The notes: generated by a model not told the origin, from the sequence alone. A stretch of DNA of 64,000 nucleotides from Parazoarcus communis (GCF_003111665.1 NZ_CP022188.1:4588001-4652000); one strand, 5' to 3'; positions 40,107-49,578 are shown, numbered from the stretch's first letter. A program made the numbers and translations.

Positions 40107-41489
40107 TCAGGCCTCCAGCGCCTTCACGTGCGTAATCACCTCACCGATGGCCTGCTGCGCACTGCCGTACAGCATGCGGCAGTTGTCCTTGTAGAACAAC
40201 GCGTTTTCGATGCCGGAGTAGCCCGCACCCTTGCCGCGCTTGACCACGATCACGTTGTGCGCCATGTCCACGTTGAGGATGGGCATGCCGTAGATCGGGC
40301 TGCTCTTGTCGGTGCGCGCCACCGGGTTCACCACGTCGTTGGCACCGATCACCAGCGCCACATCGGCCTGCGGGAAGTCGGCATTGATCTCCTCAAGGTC
40401 GAAGATCTTGTCGTAGGGCACACCGGCCTCGGCCAGCAGCACGTTCATGTGCCCTGGCATCCGCCCCGCCACCGGGTGAATGGCAAACACCACCTCCACC
40501 CCGGCCTCTTCGAGCAGCTGCGCCATCTCCCACACCTTGTGCTGCGCCCCGGCCACCGCCATGCCGTAACCGGGCACGATGACGACCTTGCTCGCGTAAC
40601 GCATCACCGACGCGGCATCGAGCGCGGAGAACTCCTTCATGGTGCCTTCGATGGCCTCGCCCTCACCCTCTGCCGCCGCGCCAGTAAGCGGGGCGAAGAT
40701 GATGTTCTTGATCGGGCGGTTCATCGCCTTCGCCATCAGCTGCGTGAGCAGCGTACCCGAGGCGCCGACCACGATACCGGCCACGATCAGCGCGGGGTTG
40801 CCGAGCACGAAGCCTTCGAAGCCCACCGCCAGGCCAGTGAAGGCGTTGAGCAGCGAGATCACCACCGGCATGTCGGCGCCGCCGATCGGCATCACCAGCA
40901 CCGTGCCGAGCGCGAGCGCGAGCACGAAGAAGATGAACACTTCAAAGCCGCTCGGTTGCGCCGAGTAGCTCACCGTCAGGCCCACGCCGAAGGTGGCCAG
41001 CGCGAGGAAGAAGTTGACGTTGTTCTGCGCCGGCAGCCGGATCGCCTTCTTCATGATGCCCTGCAGCTTGGCAAAGGCCACGCAGGAGCCGGAGAAGGCC
41101 ACCGCACCGATGATCGCGCCCAGCGCCATCAGGGTGGAGGTGATGCCGTCGTGCGCTGCGCCGCGCACCAGTTCGACCCCGGCAATCGCCGCCGCCGCAC
41201 CGCCGCCCATGCCGTTGTAGATGGCGACCATCTGCGGCATGTCGGTCATCTTCACCGTCTTGCCGCTCCACCAGGCCACGCCGCCGCCGAGCACGATCGC
41301 GGTAACGATCAGCCCAACGTTGTGCAGCCCCGGCATGAAGAAGGTGACCACCGTGGCGCCGATCATCGCGAAGCCGGCCCAGACGATGCCGCGCCGTGCG
41401 GTCACCGGCGAGCTCATGGCCTTCAGGCCGAGGATGAACACCACCGCGGCGATGAAGTACGCCATGCTGACAAACCAGTTTGAACTCAT
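40107..41489 (-). CDS. pntB: NAD(P) transhydrogenase beta subunit
   Basis: A 460-residue membrane subunit with the NADP(H)-binding domain III. Several hydrophobic helices occupy the N-terminal 250 residues; domain III has VVIVPGYGMAVAGAQHKVWE, FAIHPVAGRMPGHMNVLLAEA, VALVIGANDVVNPVA and the final VIVVKRGKGAGYSGIENALFY. It uses the proton gradient to drive NADH + NADP+ to NAD+ + NADPH. The start overlaps the pntAB stop (ATGA). Confidence 0.95.
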   Translation of the reverse strand: MSSNWFVSMAYFIAAVVFILGLKAMSSPVTARRGIVWAGFAMIGATVVTFFMPGLHNVGLIVTAIVLGGGVAWWSGKTVKMTDMPQMVAIYNGMGGGAAAAIAGVELVRGAAHDGITSTLMALGAIIGAVAFSGSCVAFAKLQGIMKKAIRLPAQNNVNFFLALATFGVGLTVSYSAQPSGFEVFIFFVLALALGTVLVMPIGGADMPVVISLLNAFTGLAVGFEGFVLGNPALIVAGIVVGASGTLLTQLMAKAMNRPIKNIIFAPLTGAAAEGEGEAIEGTMKEFSALDAASVMRYASKVVIVPGYGMAVAGAQHKVWEMAQLLEEAGVEVVFAIHPVAGRMPGHMNVLLAEAGVPYDKIFDLEEINADFPQADVALVIGANDVVNPVARTDKSSPIYGMPILNVDMAHNVIVVKRGKGAGYSGIENALFYKDNCRMLYGSAQQAIGEVITHVKALEA

Positions 41490-41791
41490 TTCGCGCCCCC
41501 TTCCTTACGCCCACCGGGCTTGAACATGGCCAGCATGCGCTCGGTCACGATGTAGCCGCCGGCGGCGTTGGCCGCGCCGAGGAACACCGCGAAGAAACCG
41601 ATCACCAGTTGCACCGGGTCTTCCGGGTCGGCGTGGCCGAGGGCGACCATGGCGCCGATCAGCACCACGCCGTGCACGAAGTTCGAGCCCGACATCAGCG
41701 GCGTGTGCAGAATCACCGGCACGCGCGAGATGACTTCGTAGCCGGCAAACGCGGCCAGCATGAAAATGTAGAGTGCGGCAAAGCCTTCCAT
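41486..41791 (-). CDS. pntAB: NAD(P) transhydrogenase alpha subunit part 2 (membrane)
   Basis: A 101-residue membrane protein equal to the C-terminal membrane part of E. coli PntA, encoded separately as in Rhodospirillum: ALYIFMLAAFAGYEVISRVP, then SNFVHGVVLIGAMVALG and VIGFFAVFLGAANAAGGYIVTERML. GGAGAG (41797-41802) gives the start at 41791. The three-gene arrangement is normal for many proteobacteria and is not a frameshifted pntA. Confidence 0.92.
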   Translation of the reverse strand: MEGFAALYIFMLAAFAGYEVISRVPVILHTPLMSGSNFVHGVVLIGAMVALGHADPEDPVQLVIGFFAVFLGAANAAGGYIVTERMLAMFKPGGRKEGGAK

Positions 41792-41802
41792 GATGTCTCT
41801 CC

Positions 41803-42927
41803 TTACAGACCGAGGATCTGCTTCACGCCCGCGTGGCGCACTTCGCCCGCGTGGGTGAGACAGCATCCGGCCATGACTTCGTCTTCCCAGTCGAGCGCGA
41901 GCGCGCCGTCCTTGATGAAGGGCGAAATGAAGTTGAACAGGTTCTTGGCGTACATCTCCGAGGCATGCACCGGCATGCGGCTGGTGATGTGGGTGGGACC
42001 GATCACGAGCACGTCGTTGATCCACACCTTCTCGCCCGCGACCGTGCCTTCGACGTTGCCGCCGCTCTCGGCGGCCATGTCGACGACCACCGCACCGGCT
42101 TTCATCTTCGCGATCATGTCCGCGCTGATGATGCGCGGGGCTTTCCGGCCCGGGATCGCCGCGGTGGTGATCAGCGCATCGCACTGCGCCACGGCCTTGG
42201 CCAGGCGTTCGGTCTGCTTGGCTTTCTCTTCGTCGGTGAGTTCGCGCGCATAGCCGCCCGTGCCCGCTGCGGCCACGCCGGTGTCGACGAACTTGGCGCC
42301 GAGCGATTCGATCTGCTCACGGGTTTCGGGGCGTACGTCGTAGGCCTCGACCATGGCGCCGATCCGGCGCGCGGTGGCAATCGCCTGCAGCCCGGCCACG
42401 CCGGCACCGATCACCAGCACCTTGGCCGGGCGGATGGTGCCTGCGGCGTAGGTGAGCATGGGGAAGAACTTGGGCGAGTGGTCCGCGGCAATCAGCGCGC
42501 ACTCGTAGCCGGCCACTGCGGCCTGGCTGGAGAGCGCGTCCATGCTCTGCGAGCGCGAGATGCGCGGCAGCAGTTCGAGCGCAAAGGCGGTGATCTGCTT
42601 CTCCTGCAGCAGCTTCACCCGCTCGGCGTCCGCCCACGGCTGCAGCATGCCCAGCAGCACGCTGCCCGGCTTCATCGCCGCGATCGACTCCGGCGTCGGC
42701 GGTTGCACGCACAGCACCACCTCGGCTTCGCCGAACACCGACTGCGCGTCATCGACCACGCTGATCTCGGCAAAGGCATCGTCTCGATAATGCGCCGGCA
42801 CACCTGCGCCGGTCTGCATCATCACATGGGCACCGAGGCCCTGATATTTCTTGACCACATCCGGCACGACCGGAATGCGGCGTTCGCCGGGATGAGTCTC
42901 AGCCGGCACACCAATCTTCAACGACAT
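41803..42927 (-). CDS. pntAA: NAD(P) transhydrogenase alpha subunit part 1 (NAD-binding)
   Basis: A 374-residue soluble domain I, which binds NAD(H). N-terminus SLKIGVPAETHPGERRIPVVPDVVKKY; the middle GYECALIAADHSPKFFPMLTYAAGTIRPAKVLVIGAGVAGLQAIATARRIGA contains the Rossmann glycine loop; MAAESGGNVEGT is the mobile-loop region. The start at 42927 has GGGAGGAG (42930-42937). It is separated from comC by 91 bases containing a palindromic direct repeat, so the pnt-pyc genes may have partly independent expression. Confidence 0.94.
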   Translation of the reverse strand: MSLKIGVPAETHPGERRIPVVPDVVKKYQGLGAHVMMQTGAGVPAHYRDDAFAEISVVDDAQSVFGEAEVVLCVQPPTPESIAAMKPGSVLLGMLQPWADAERVKLLQEKQITAFALELLPRISRSQSMDALSSQAAVAGYECALIAADHSPKFFPMLTYAAGTIRPAKVLVIGAGVAGLQAIATARRIGAMVEAYDVRPETREQIESLGAKFVDTGVAAAGTGGYARELTDEEKAKQTERLAKAVAQCDALITTAAIPGRKAPRIISADMIAKMKAGAVVVDMAAESGGNVEGTVAGEKVWINDVLVIGPTHITSRMPVHASEMYAKNLFNFISPFIKDGALALDWEDEVMAGCCLTHAGEVRHAGVKQILGL

Positions 42928-42980
42928 GACTCCTCCCTGCCAGGCCCTGCCCGGCATCTCAACAACACAATCGGGTATTC

Positions 42981-43010
42981 AAGGCCCGCGCGGACAGAAG
43001 GCCCGCGCGG
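42981..43010. repeat. 13-bp palindromic direct repeat between comC and pntAA
   Basis: AAGGCCCGCGCGG occurs at 42981-42993 and 42998-43010. Each unit contains the self-complementary CCGCGCGG, so the two can pair as a GC-rich hairpin. It starts 8 bases downstream of the comC stop and could attenuate transcription into pntAA. Confidence 0.6.
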
Positions 43011-43018
43011 GGAAAAAC

Positions 43019-44008
43019 TCAGACCAGCTGTGCGAGCAGTGCGTCGGCGACTTCCACGCCTTCGCTCATGGCCTTGAGCGCAATGCCGCGACGACGATCG
43101 CCCGGCACACGCACGCCCTCATCGACGAGCATGGCCGTCAGCAGGGTCTCGACGCGCTCCAGATAGGTGTCCGTGCCGGCCAGCGCGCCCGGATCGATCA
43201 CCAGGAAAGCCTGGCCGATGCGCGGACGATTGCCCTCCTCGACGAAGAAGGAGTCGGCCTCGAAGCCGAAGGCCGCGCCGGTCAGGGAGCAGCACAGCAG
43301 TTCCACCATCATCGCCAGCATCGCCCCCTTCACCCCGCCCGCCGGGCACATCATGCCCTCGAGCCCGGCTTTCGGATCGGTGGTGGGCTCGCCGTTCCTG
43401 TCCAGCGCCCAGCCGGTCGGGATCGACTTGCCGTCGCGTGCAGCCACCATCAGCTTTCCGCGCGCAACTTCGGACAAGGCGAGGTCGATCGTGATCGGCT
43501 CACCGTCGCGCCGCGGAAACACCGCAGCAACCGGATTGGTGCCGAACAGGGCGCGCTTGCCGCCCCAGGCCGGCATCGCCGCCGGTGAGTTGCCGAAGGC
43601 AAGTCCCACCATGCCGGCGGCAGCCGCGGCCTCGAGGTGCAGTGCGGCCACCCCGAAATGGTGGCTGCGGGTGATACCGGCAAAGGCCACGCCGCACTTG
43701 CGGGCGCGCTCGATCGCCTCCTTGATCGCCAGATCGCAGGCCGGGAAAGCCAGCCCCTCTTCGGCGTCGATCAGGCAGGCGGCGGCACGCTCACTCACCA
43801 CCTTCGGCTTTGCATCGCCATTGACGCGGCCATTGCGCAGATGGGCCGCGTACTGCGACACCCGCGCCAGCCCATGCGAAGCCAGCCCCTGCGCTTCGGC
43901 CGCCACCAGCGACCTCGCGGTGGACGCCGCCATGTCGGGCCCCGCACCTGCGCGCATCAGCGCAGCCGCAGTCAGTTCGAGCAGATGATCAATCGTGTGT
44001 CTGGCCAT
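43019..44008 (-). CDS. comC: (R)-sulfolactate dehydrogenase, malate/lactate dehydrogenase type 2 family
   Basis: A 329-residue NAD(P)H enzyme of the MDH2/LDH2 family (not the Rossmann type). Family marks are AAEAQGLASHGLARVSQY, with the conserved His, CGVAFAGITRSHHFGVAALHLE, PAAMPAWGGKRALFGTNPVA and GGVKGAMLAMMVELL. ComC in Chromohalobacter and ComC of coenzyme M synthesis interconvert sulfopyruvate and (R)-sulfolactate. The neighbours slcC and suyAB support this over malate or ureidoglycolate. The start at 44008 is supported by GAGGAG; it follows slcC by 10 bases. Confidence 0.85.
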   Translation of the reverse strand: MARHTIDHLLELTAAALMRAGAGPDMAASTARSLVAAEAQGLASHGLARVSQYAAHLRNGRVNGDAKPKVVSERAAACLIDAEEGLAFPACDLAIKEAIERARKCGVAFAGITRSHHFGVAALHLEAAAAAGMVGLAFGNSPAAMPAWGGKRALFGTNPVAAVFPRRDGEPITIDLALSEVARGKLMVAARDGKSIPTGWALDRNGEPTTDPKAGLEGMMCPAGGVKGAMLAMMVELLCCSLTGAAFGFEADSFFVEEGNRPRIGQAFLVIDPGALAGTDTYLERVETLLTAMLVDEGVRVPGDRRRGIALKAMSEGVEVADALLAQLV

Positions 44009-44018
44009 GTGCGGCTCC

Positions 44019-44948
44019 TCAGTCTGCAAGAAAACGGATGACGCGCTCTGCGATCAGGCTGCTCACACGCTCGTTGGATTCAAACGTCACCCCGCCGATG
44101 TGCGGCGTGAGGATCAGGTTGGGGACACCCACCAGCGCCGACCCTGCGGGCAGCGGTTCGGCCTCGAACACGTCCAGCGCCGCGCCGCCAAGGTGCCCGC
44201 TGCGAAGTGCCGCAGCCAGCGCCGCCTCGTCGACAATGCCGCCGCGTGCGGTGTTGATCAGCACGGCACCCGCCTTCATCGACTGGATGCAGGCTGCGCC
44301 GAACAGGCCGCGGGTGCCGTCGGTCAGCGGTACGTGCAGGCTGACGACATCGGCCGTGCTCACCAGCGCATCGAGCGCCAGCGGGGTCACACCCGACTCC
44401 GCCCACACCGGCGCATCGTTCGCGATCATCGGGTCATGCGCCACCACCTGCATGCCGAGGCCACGGGCCAGACGGGCCGTGAGCTGGCCAATGCCGCCGA
44501 AGCCGACCAGGCCGAGGGTCTTGCCTGCGGTCTCGCGCCCATTCGACATGCGGGTACGCGGCCATTCGCCGGCAGCCACCTCGCTGCTCGACAGATAGCT
44601 GCCGCGCAGCAGCACCATCGCCGTGCCAATGACGTACTCGGCCACGGCAAGTGCATTGGCGCCGGTGGCCGGGATCACTTCAACCGCTGCGGCCTTGCAC
44701 CGCACCACATCGATGTTGTCCAGTCCCACACCAAGACGACCTACCACTTTCAGTGCCGGCGCTGCTGCCAGCATGTCGGCGTTGACCTGGGTGCGGTTGC
44801 GCACGATCAGGCCATCCGCCTGCGCCAGCGCCGCGAGCAGGGCTGCCGGCTGGTCCACCAGCTTGGGGTCATACAGCACATCGAAACGGGCGCGCAGCGC
44901 ATCCACCGCACTTTCATCCATGAACTCGGAGATCACGACCTTTGTCAT
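44019..44948 (-). CDS. slcC: (S)-sulfolactate dehydrogenase
   Basis: A 309-residue D-isomer-specific 2-hydroxyacid dehydrogenase. It has GRLGVGLDNIDV near residue 70, Rossmann loop TLGLVGFGGIGQLTARLARGLG, INTARGGIVDEAAL with the substrate Arg, and TPHIGGVTFESNERV with the catalytic His. Length equals that reported for SlcC, which oxidises (S)-sulfolactate to sulfopyruvate with NAD+. Together with ComC it would invert the stereocentre so that SuyAB, which takes the R form, can act. The upstream transporter genes lie 48 bases away on the same strand. Confidence 0.88.
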   Translation of the reverse strand: MTKVVISEFMDESAVDALRARFDVLYDPKLVDQPAALLAALAQADGLIVRNRTQVNADMLAAAPALKVVGRLGVGLDNIDVVRCKAAAVEVIPATGANALAVAEYVIGTAMVLLRGSYLSSSEVAAGEWPRTRMSNGRETAGKTLGLVGFGGIGQLTARLARGLGMQVVAHDPMIANDAPVWAESGVTPLALDALVSTADVVSLHVPLTDGTRGLFGAACIQSMKAGAVLINTARGGIVDEAALAAALRSGHLGGAALDVFEAEPLPAGSALVGVPNLILTPHIGGVTFESNERVSSLIAERVIRFLAD

Positions 44949-44996
44949 TTTTTTCCTCTATCTCTTGCTGGGGTTGAGCGTATGAAGCGGCACAGA

Positions 44997-45461
44997 TCAG
45001 ATCAGGATGCCGGGGGGCAACGGCACCTTCAGGGCAAAGCGGAACAGCAGGAACAGGCCCACGACCATCGAGCACCCGGCGCCGCAGTAGATCATCGTCA
45101 TGCGCGGGGTCCAGCGATCGAAGTTGGCGATCAGCAGCCCGAGCACATAGCCGATCAGGCTGGTGGTGAGAAAGCCGAGCGGCTCGAGCAGCAGCGCCCA
45201 GCCCAGCATGACGCCGAACAGCGCCAGCCTGCGCATGCCTGAACCTTCGAGCCGCGCCGGACTCACCCCCGGCTTGCGCAGGGCAAGCACTACGTAGCAG
45301 GCACCGAGCACCATCATCAGCACCGCCACCGAGCGCGGAAACACCGCACCCAGGGTGTCGAAGTCACGCGCCGCACGCAGCACCATCACCCCGATCGCGA
45401 TCGCAATCACCGACGCGATCACGCCGGACACGTCGCGCACTTTCACCTCATGCGTACTCAT
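44997..45461 (-). CDS. tctB: Tripartite tricarboxylate transporter small membrane subunit (TctB type)
   Basis: A 154-residue protein with four hydrophobic helices, e.g. VIASVIAIAIGVMVL and LFGVMLGWALLLEPLGFLTTSLIGYVLGLL. The start at 45461 follows AAGGAG and overlaps tctA by 14 bases. Small TTT subunits are poorly conserved; the call rests on topology and position. In this cluster the cargo is expected to be sulfolactate (SlcHFG-type system). Confidence 0.85.
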   Translation of the reverse strand: MSTHEVKVRDVSGVIASVIAIAIGVMVLRAARDFDTLGAVFPRSVAVLMMVLGACYVVLALRKPGVSPARLEGSGMRRLALFGVMLGWALLLEPLGFLTTSLIGYVLGLLIANFDRWTPRMTMIYCGAGCSMVVGLFLLFRFALKVPLPPGILI

Positions 45462-46956
45462 GCTTGATCTCCTTCTTGCCAAAGCGACGGGTCAGCAGCG
45501 GATACATCAGACCGATCAGGATGAACACGATGATGCCGATCGAGATCGGGCGCCCGAAGAACTCCGCCAGCGCACTGCCCTTGGCCGATCCGATCAGATA
45601 GCCCTGCACGAATCCACCTTCGGCGATGCTGCCGAGGATGAGCCCGAGCACGATGGGCGACGCGGAGAAGCCCCAGCTCGCCATCACCCAGGCAAAGCCG
45701 CCAAGCAGCACCATCTGCAGCACTTCGTGTGCGTTGTTATGCACGGCATAGCTGCCGAGAATGGTGAGGAAGGCGACCGAAGGGGCAAGCAGCGCCTTCG
45801 GAATGCCCACCAGCGACTTGAAGGCATAGCGGCCGACCAGCAGACCGACCGGCAGCATCAGCACGGTGGCGATGAACAGGCCGTAGATGAAGGTGTAGAC
45901 GATCTCGCTTTGCTCGCCGAACAGCTGCGGCCCTACGCGCACGCCCTGCACCAGCAGCGCGCCGAGGATCACCGCATCCGGCGGCGTGCCCGGAATCCCG
46001 AGCACCAGGGTGGGGATGAAGCCGCCACCGACGGTCGCGTTGTTGGACGACTCGGTTGCCAGCAGACCATCGGGCTCGCCGGTGCCGAATTTCTCCGGCT
46101 GCTTGGCCACACGGCGTGCCTCGGAGTAGGCAATCAGCGAGGCGATCGAACCGCCCGCGCCAGGCAGGATGCCAACGATGGTACCGATCACCGAACTGCG
46201 CATGATGTTGAAACGCGATTTCCAGCACTGGCGCATGCCCTCGCCCAGGCGGTAGCTCGACACCCGGCTGCCGAGCCGCATGTGCGGATCGGGCGAAGCC
46301 ACGAGTTCAAGCAGCACGGGCACGCAGTACAGGCCGATCAGCGCGGAGACGATGTCGATGCCACCGAGCAGGGCCTGCGAGTCGCCGGTAAAGCGCACAT
46401 CACCACCGACCTCGGCGACGCCGATCATCGACAGCAACAGGCCGATGCAGCCACCGATCAGGGACTTGATCAGGCTGCCTTCGCTGAGCGACGCAATCAG
46501 GGTGAGACCGAAGATGGCGAGCCAGAAGTACTCGACCGGACCGAAGCTCAGTGCGACCGAGGCCAGCGGCGGTGCGAGCAGCAGCAGGAAGGCTGCGCCC
46601 ACCAGTCCGCCGAATACCGAAGCCAGACAGGCCAGCGTGAGCGCAAGATCGCCATCGCCGCGCTTGGCCATCGGATAGCCGTCGAAGGTGGTGGCGATCG
46701 AAGACGGCGTGCCCGGCGTCTTCAGCAGGATGGCCGAATAGGCACCGCCGTAGATGGCACCGGTATAGATGGCGCCAAGCGCGATCAGCGCGACACCCGG
46801 CTCCATGCCGAAGGTGAAGGGGACCAGCACCGCAACCGCCATGGTTGCGGTCAGCCCTGGCATTGCACCGATGAGGATGCCTGCCAGCACGCCGGCGAAG
46901 GCGATCAGCAGACTCATCGGGCTCAGGGCATGAAGGAGATACTCGATTCCAGGCAT
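45448..46956 (-). CDS. tctA: Tripartite tricarboxylate transporter large membrane subunit (TctA type)
   Basis: A 502-residue channel subunit with about twelve helices and the TctA signatures GILIGAMPGLTATMAVAVLVPFTFGMEP, YGGAYSAILLKTPGTPSSIATTFDGYPMAKRG and FIPTLVLGIPGTPPDAVILGALLVQG. The two GxPGTP-like motifs are the likely substrate sites. GAGGAG precedes the start. It works with TctC and TctB; sodium or proton coupling is usual for the family. Confidence 0.93.
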   Translation of the reverse strand: MPGIEYLLHALSPMSLLIAFAGVLAGILIGAMPGLTATMAVAVLVPFTFGMEPGVALIALGAIYTGAIYGGAYSAILLKTPGTPSSIATTFDGYPMAKRGDGDLALTLACLASVFGGLVGAAFLLLLAPPLASVALSFGPVEYFWLAIFGLTLIASLSEGSLIKSLIGGCIGLLLSMIGVAEVGGDVRFTGDSQALLGGIDIVSALIGLYCVPVLLELVASPDPHMRLGSRVSSYRLGEGMRQCWKSRFNIMRSSVIGTIVGILPGAGGSIASLIAYSEARRVAKQPEKFGTGEPDGLLATESSNNATVGGGFIPTLVLGIPGTPPDAVILGALLVQGVRVGPQLFGEQSEIVYTFIYGLFIATVLMLPVGLLVGRYAFKSLVGIPKALLAPSVAFLTILGSYAVHNNAHEVLQMVLLGGFAWVMASWGFSASPIVLGLILGSIAEGGFVQGYLIGSAKGSALAEFFGRPISIGIIVFILIGLMYPLLTRRFGKKEIKHEYA

Positions 46957-46981
46957 GCGAACTCCTCAGACAGACGAACAC

Positions 46982-47003
46982 GCGCAGCCCTTGCGGGCTG
47001 CGC
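46982..47003 (-). terminator. Hairpin between tctC and tctA
   Basis: GCGCAGCCC and GGGCTGCGC form a nine-pair stem with a four-base loop just after the tctC stop. No long T-run follows, so it probably protects the binding-protein part of the message, letting it be made in excess over the channel. Confidence 0.55.
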
Positions 47004-47012
47004 CTTGGAAGA

Positions 47013-47972
47013 TCACTGCATCTTGATGCCAAGATCCTTGGCAGCTTCCGCGTATTCCTTGCTCATCTTGTCCATGAAGTCTTTCATCTGCTCGGGGCCG
47101 ACATCGACGACGGTGAACCCGTTGTCCAGCATCTTCTCGACGAAGACCGGATCCTTGTTGATCTGACCGATCAGGCTGGCAACCTGCTTCTGCACCGCAG
47201 CCGGCGTATTCGAAGGCACGGCGAGTCCGCGATAGACGCCACCGACCATGTCGATGCCCAGCTCGCGGAAGGTCGGACAATCCGGCATGCGCGGATGCCG
47301 TGTTTCCATGGCCACCGCGAGGCAGCGCACCTGGTCGCCCAGTTGCAGCTTCACCGTGGTGTAGCCCCAGGAGGCCGCGACCTGCTTGCCCAGCAGTGCG
47401 GTGTTGACCGCACCTGTGCCCTTGAACGGGATATAGGTGGTCTTGACGCCGGCGAGCTTGTCCAGGCGCGCCTTCGCCAGCTCGTTACCGGAGTTGGTTC
47501 CGGTGCCGCCGACGATCACCCCGCCCGGCGCCTTGCGCGCAGCAGCGAGATAGTCCGCCAGGGTCTTGTAGGGGCTGTCCGCAGTCACCAGCAGCGCATC
47601 GGGCGTGTAGTGAAACCAGTACACGTTGGTCATTTCCGCGGTGCGGTAGCCTACGTCCTTTTCCATCGGCTGCAGGACGATGTGCGGGAGGTTCGTCCCC
47701 ATCATCGTGTAGCCGTCAGCAGTCATGCTGTTCAGTTGCGCCCACGCTGCAGCGCCGCCCGCACCGGCCTTGTACTGAATGGCCACCGACTGCCCGCCAT
47801 GCTTCTTGAACAGCGGCTCCTGCAGGCGTGCGGCGATGTCCGACTCACCCCCCGGACCAAAGGGGATGATGTAGTTGATGGTCTGCTCCGGGTAGGCCGC
47901 AGCGGCCCCCAGGGAAATGCTGCACAGGCTGGCGACGGTCATGCGGGTAATGGCGCTTTGAAGCTTTCTCAT
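47013..47972 (-). CDS. tctC: Tripartite tricarboxylate transporter periplasmic binding protein (TctC/Bug type)
   Basis: A 319-residue protein beginning with a Sec signal (MRKLQSAITRMTVASLCSISLGAAAAYPEQ; cleavage probably after AAA). Bug-family motifs follow: NYIIPFGPGGESDIAARL, VAIQYKAGAGGAAAWAQLN and ADGYTMMGTNLPH. It captures the carboxylate substrate, here likely sulfolactate, for TctAB. GGAGGAG lies before the ATG. Confidence 0.92.
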   Translation of the reverse strand: MRKLQSAITRMTVASLCSISLGAAAAYPEQTINYIIPFGPGGESDIAARLQEPLFKKHGGQSVAIQYKAGAGGAAAWAQLNSMTADGYTMMGTNLPHIVLQPMEKDVGYRTAEMTNVYWFHYTPDALLVTADSPYKTLADYLAAARKAPGGVIVGGTGTNSGNELAKARLDKLAGVKTTYIPFKGTGAVNTALLGKQVAASWGYTTVKLQLGDQVRCLAVAMETRHPRMPDCPTFRELGIDMVGGVYRGLAVPSNTPAAVQKQVASLIGQINKDPVFVEKMLDNGFTVVDVGPEQMKDFMDKMSKEYAEAAKDLGIKMQ

Positions 47973-47998
47973 TATGTGTCTCCTCCATCAAGGGGTTG

Positions 47999-48057
47999 CG
48001 GGGGCCGTCGCCTCATGGCGAAAGCCCCCGTTGCAGCAACCGGCCTCAGCGGCCGGT
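47999..48057 (-). other. Two hairpins in the suyB-tctC spacer
   Basis: CGGGGGC (47999-48005) pairs with GCCCCCG (48024-48030), and ACCGGCC (48039-48045) with GGCCGGT (48051-48057). The 101-base spacer is longer than the others in the operon; the structures may stabilise the suyAB part of the message or attenuate readthrough. Confidence 0.45.
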
Positions 48058-48073
48058 GTCAGGCTTCAGACCA

Positions 48074-49243
48074 TCAGGCACTCTCGTACAGACGGGTCAG
48101 CACGAATTCGCGGTGTCCCAGCGCTTCGGCCGCGGTAAGGCGTCCGTTCGCGGTGCGCAGCATGCAGTCAAGCAACTGGTCGCCAGCGCCATCCATGTTC
48201 ATTTCGCGCTGCAGCAGGCCGGAGGTATCGACGTCGATGTGCTCGCCCATGGTGCGGACGGTCCTCGGGTTTGCGCAGATCTTGATCACCGGCAGGATCG
48301 GGTTGCCGACGATGTTGCCCTGTCCGGTGGGGAAGAAATGCACCACGTAACCGGCAGCTGCACACAGCGTCACCATCTCGGCAGCGGCCGAGCTCGACTG
48401 CATGAACCACAGGCCGGGGGCGGTCGGCGTTTCGGCATAGTCGAGAACGCCATCGACCTTGCACTTCTTGCCGATCTTCTGGATGTTGCCCAGCGCCTTT
48501 TCCTCAATGGTGGTCAGGCCACCGGCGATGTTGCCCTTGGTCGGCTGCGAGTCGGAGAGGTCCGAGGTCTTGTGACGGTTGATCATGTCCTGATAGCTGT
48601 TGAACAGCTTCATGAACTCTTCCTTCACGTCCGGCGTGGCACAGCGTGCGGCCACCAGATGCTCGCCACCGGTCAGCTCGGAAGTCTCGCCGAACACCAG
48701 GGTCGCGCCGACACCGTAGAGCTTGTCGAAGGCATTGCCGACGGTCGGGTTGGCACCGCAGCCCGAGGTCGTATCCGACTCGCCGCACTTGGTGGACACC
48801 CACAGTTCGCTGATCGGGCACTCTTCGCGCTGCTTCTCGGAGGCAAACTGAACCAGCTCGCGGGCGGCTTTCGACGCCTTCATGATGGTCTCGTGATCGC
48901 CATTCTGCGAGATCGAGAAGCTGTGGACCGGCTTGCCGGTCTTGGCGATGCCGTCGGCAACGAGCTTGGTCCAGGCCGGCTCGATGCCGATCACGACCAC
49001 TGCAGCCACGTTGGGGTTGGAACCGGTACCGATCAGGGTGCGGAAGTGCAGCTCAAGGTCGGCACCGAACTGCAGACGACCGTAGGGATGCGGCAGGGCC
49101 ATTGCGCCCTTGATGTTGTTCGCAACGGCTTCGGCTGCTGCGTTGGAAATGTCGTCCACCGGCAGGACGATGACGTGGTTGCGAACCCCGACGCGGCCGT
49201 TCTCGCGGCGATATCCGAGAAAAGTCGTTTCATTGCTGATCAT
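48074..49243 (-). CDS. suyB: (R)-sulfolactate sulfo-lyase large subunit
   Basis: A 389-residue protein of the UxaA/altronate dehydratase large-subunit family: [65 protein letters not shown] and [24 protein letters not shown]. Conserved Cys residues fit the iron dependence of this family. With SuyA it cleaves (R)-3-sulfolactate to pyruvate and sulfite, the C-S bond-breaking step of the pathway. The spacing to suyA is 53 bases. Altronate dehydratase is the nearest alternative, but the context excludes it in practice. Confidence 0.93.
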   Translation of the reverse strand: MISNETTFLGYRRENGRVGVRNHVIVLPVDDISNAAAEAVANNIKGAMALPHPYGRLQFGADLELHFRTLIGTGSNPNVAAVVVIGIEPAWTKLVADGIAKTGKPVHSFSISQNGDHETIMKASKAARELVQFASEKQREECPISELWVSTKCGESDTTSGCGANPTVGNAFDKLYGVGATLVFGETSELTGGEHLVAARCATPDVKEEFMKLFNSYQDMINRHKTSDLSDSQPTKGNIAGGLTTIEEKALGNIQKIGKKCKVDGVLDYAETPTAPGLWFMQSSSAAAEMVTLCAAAGYVVHFFPTGQGNIVGNPILPVIKICANPRTVRTMGEHIDVDTSGLLQREMNMDGAGDQLLDCMLRTANGRLTAAEALGHREFVLTRLYESA

Positions 49244-49296
49244 TTGGCGATGCCTCTCTATGAATGGAATGGGTGTGGCGCGACCTGAGCCTGGGC

Positions 49297-49578
49297 TTAC
49301 CAGCGCTTGGTCTTGACGTTCTGGACGTGCAAGTGCTCGCCCGCCGCGATGGGGGCAACGACCTTGCCGATATCGACGCCGTACTTGATCACCGTGGCAC
49401 CGACTTCCAGCTGCTGCAGCGCGATCTTGTGACCGATCGGAATGTCGCTGCGCGTCTTGATTTCCGTCATGCGGTCCTGCTCCATGATCCAGCCCGACAG
49501 CGTTGCGCCGCTCTTGACGCCCTCGACCACGATCGTGCCGACCGAGTCACCCTCTTCATGTACGACAAAATGAATCAT
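49297..49578 (-). CDS. suyA: (R)-sulfolactate sulfo-lyase small subunit
   Basis: A 93-residue SAF-domain protein, equivalent to the UxaA N-terminal piece: [52 protein letters not shown]. The ATG at 49578 is chosen because AAAGGAG is nine bases upstream and homologues begin with [11 protein letters not shown]; a longer frame extends to 49650. It is the first gene of the minus-strand sulfonate operon. Confidence 0.93.
   Translation of the reverse strand: MIHFVVHEEGDSVGTIVVEGVKSGATLSGWIMEQDRMTEIKTRSDIPIGHKIALQQLEVGATVIKYGVDIGKVVAPIAAGEHLHVQNVKTKRW

Noticed and set aside
37838..40135. 765-codon open frame opposite pyruvate carboxylase
   Set aside because: His/Arg/Gly-rich composition typical of antisense translation of a GC-rich gene; no motif and no ribosome site.
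41486..42927. Possible frameshift splitting pntA
   Set aside because: The two halves have separate good ribosome sites, and the split form is normal in many proteobacteria.
45355..47166. 603-codon open frame opposite tctA and tctC
   Set aside because: Antisense shadow with Arg/Gln/His-rich low-complexity product; the minus strand encodes a clear transporter.
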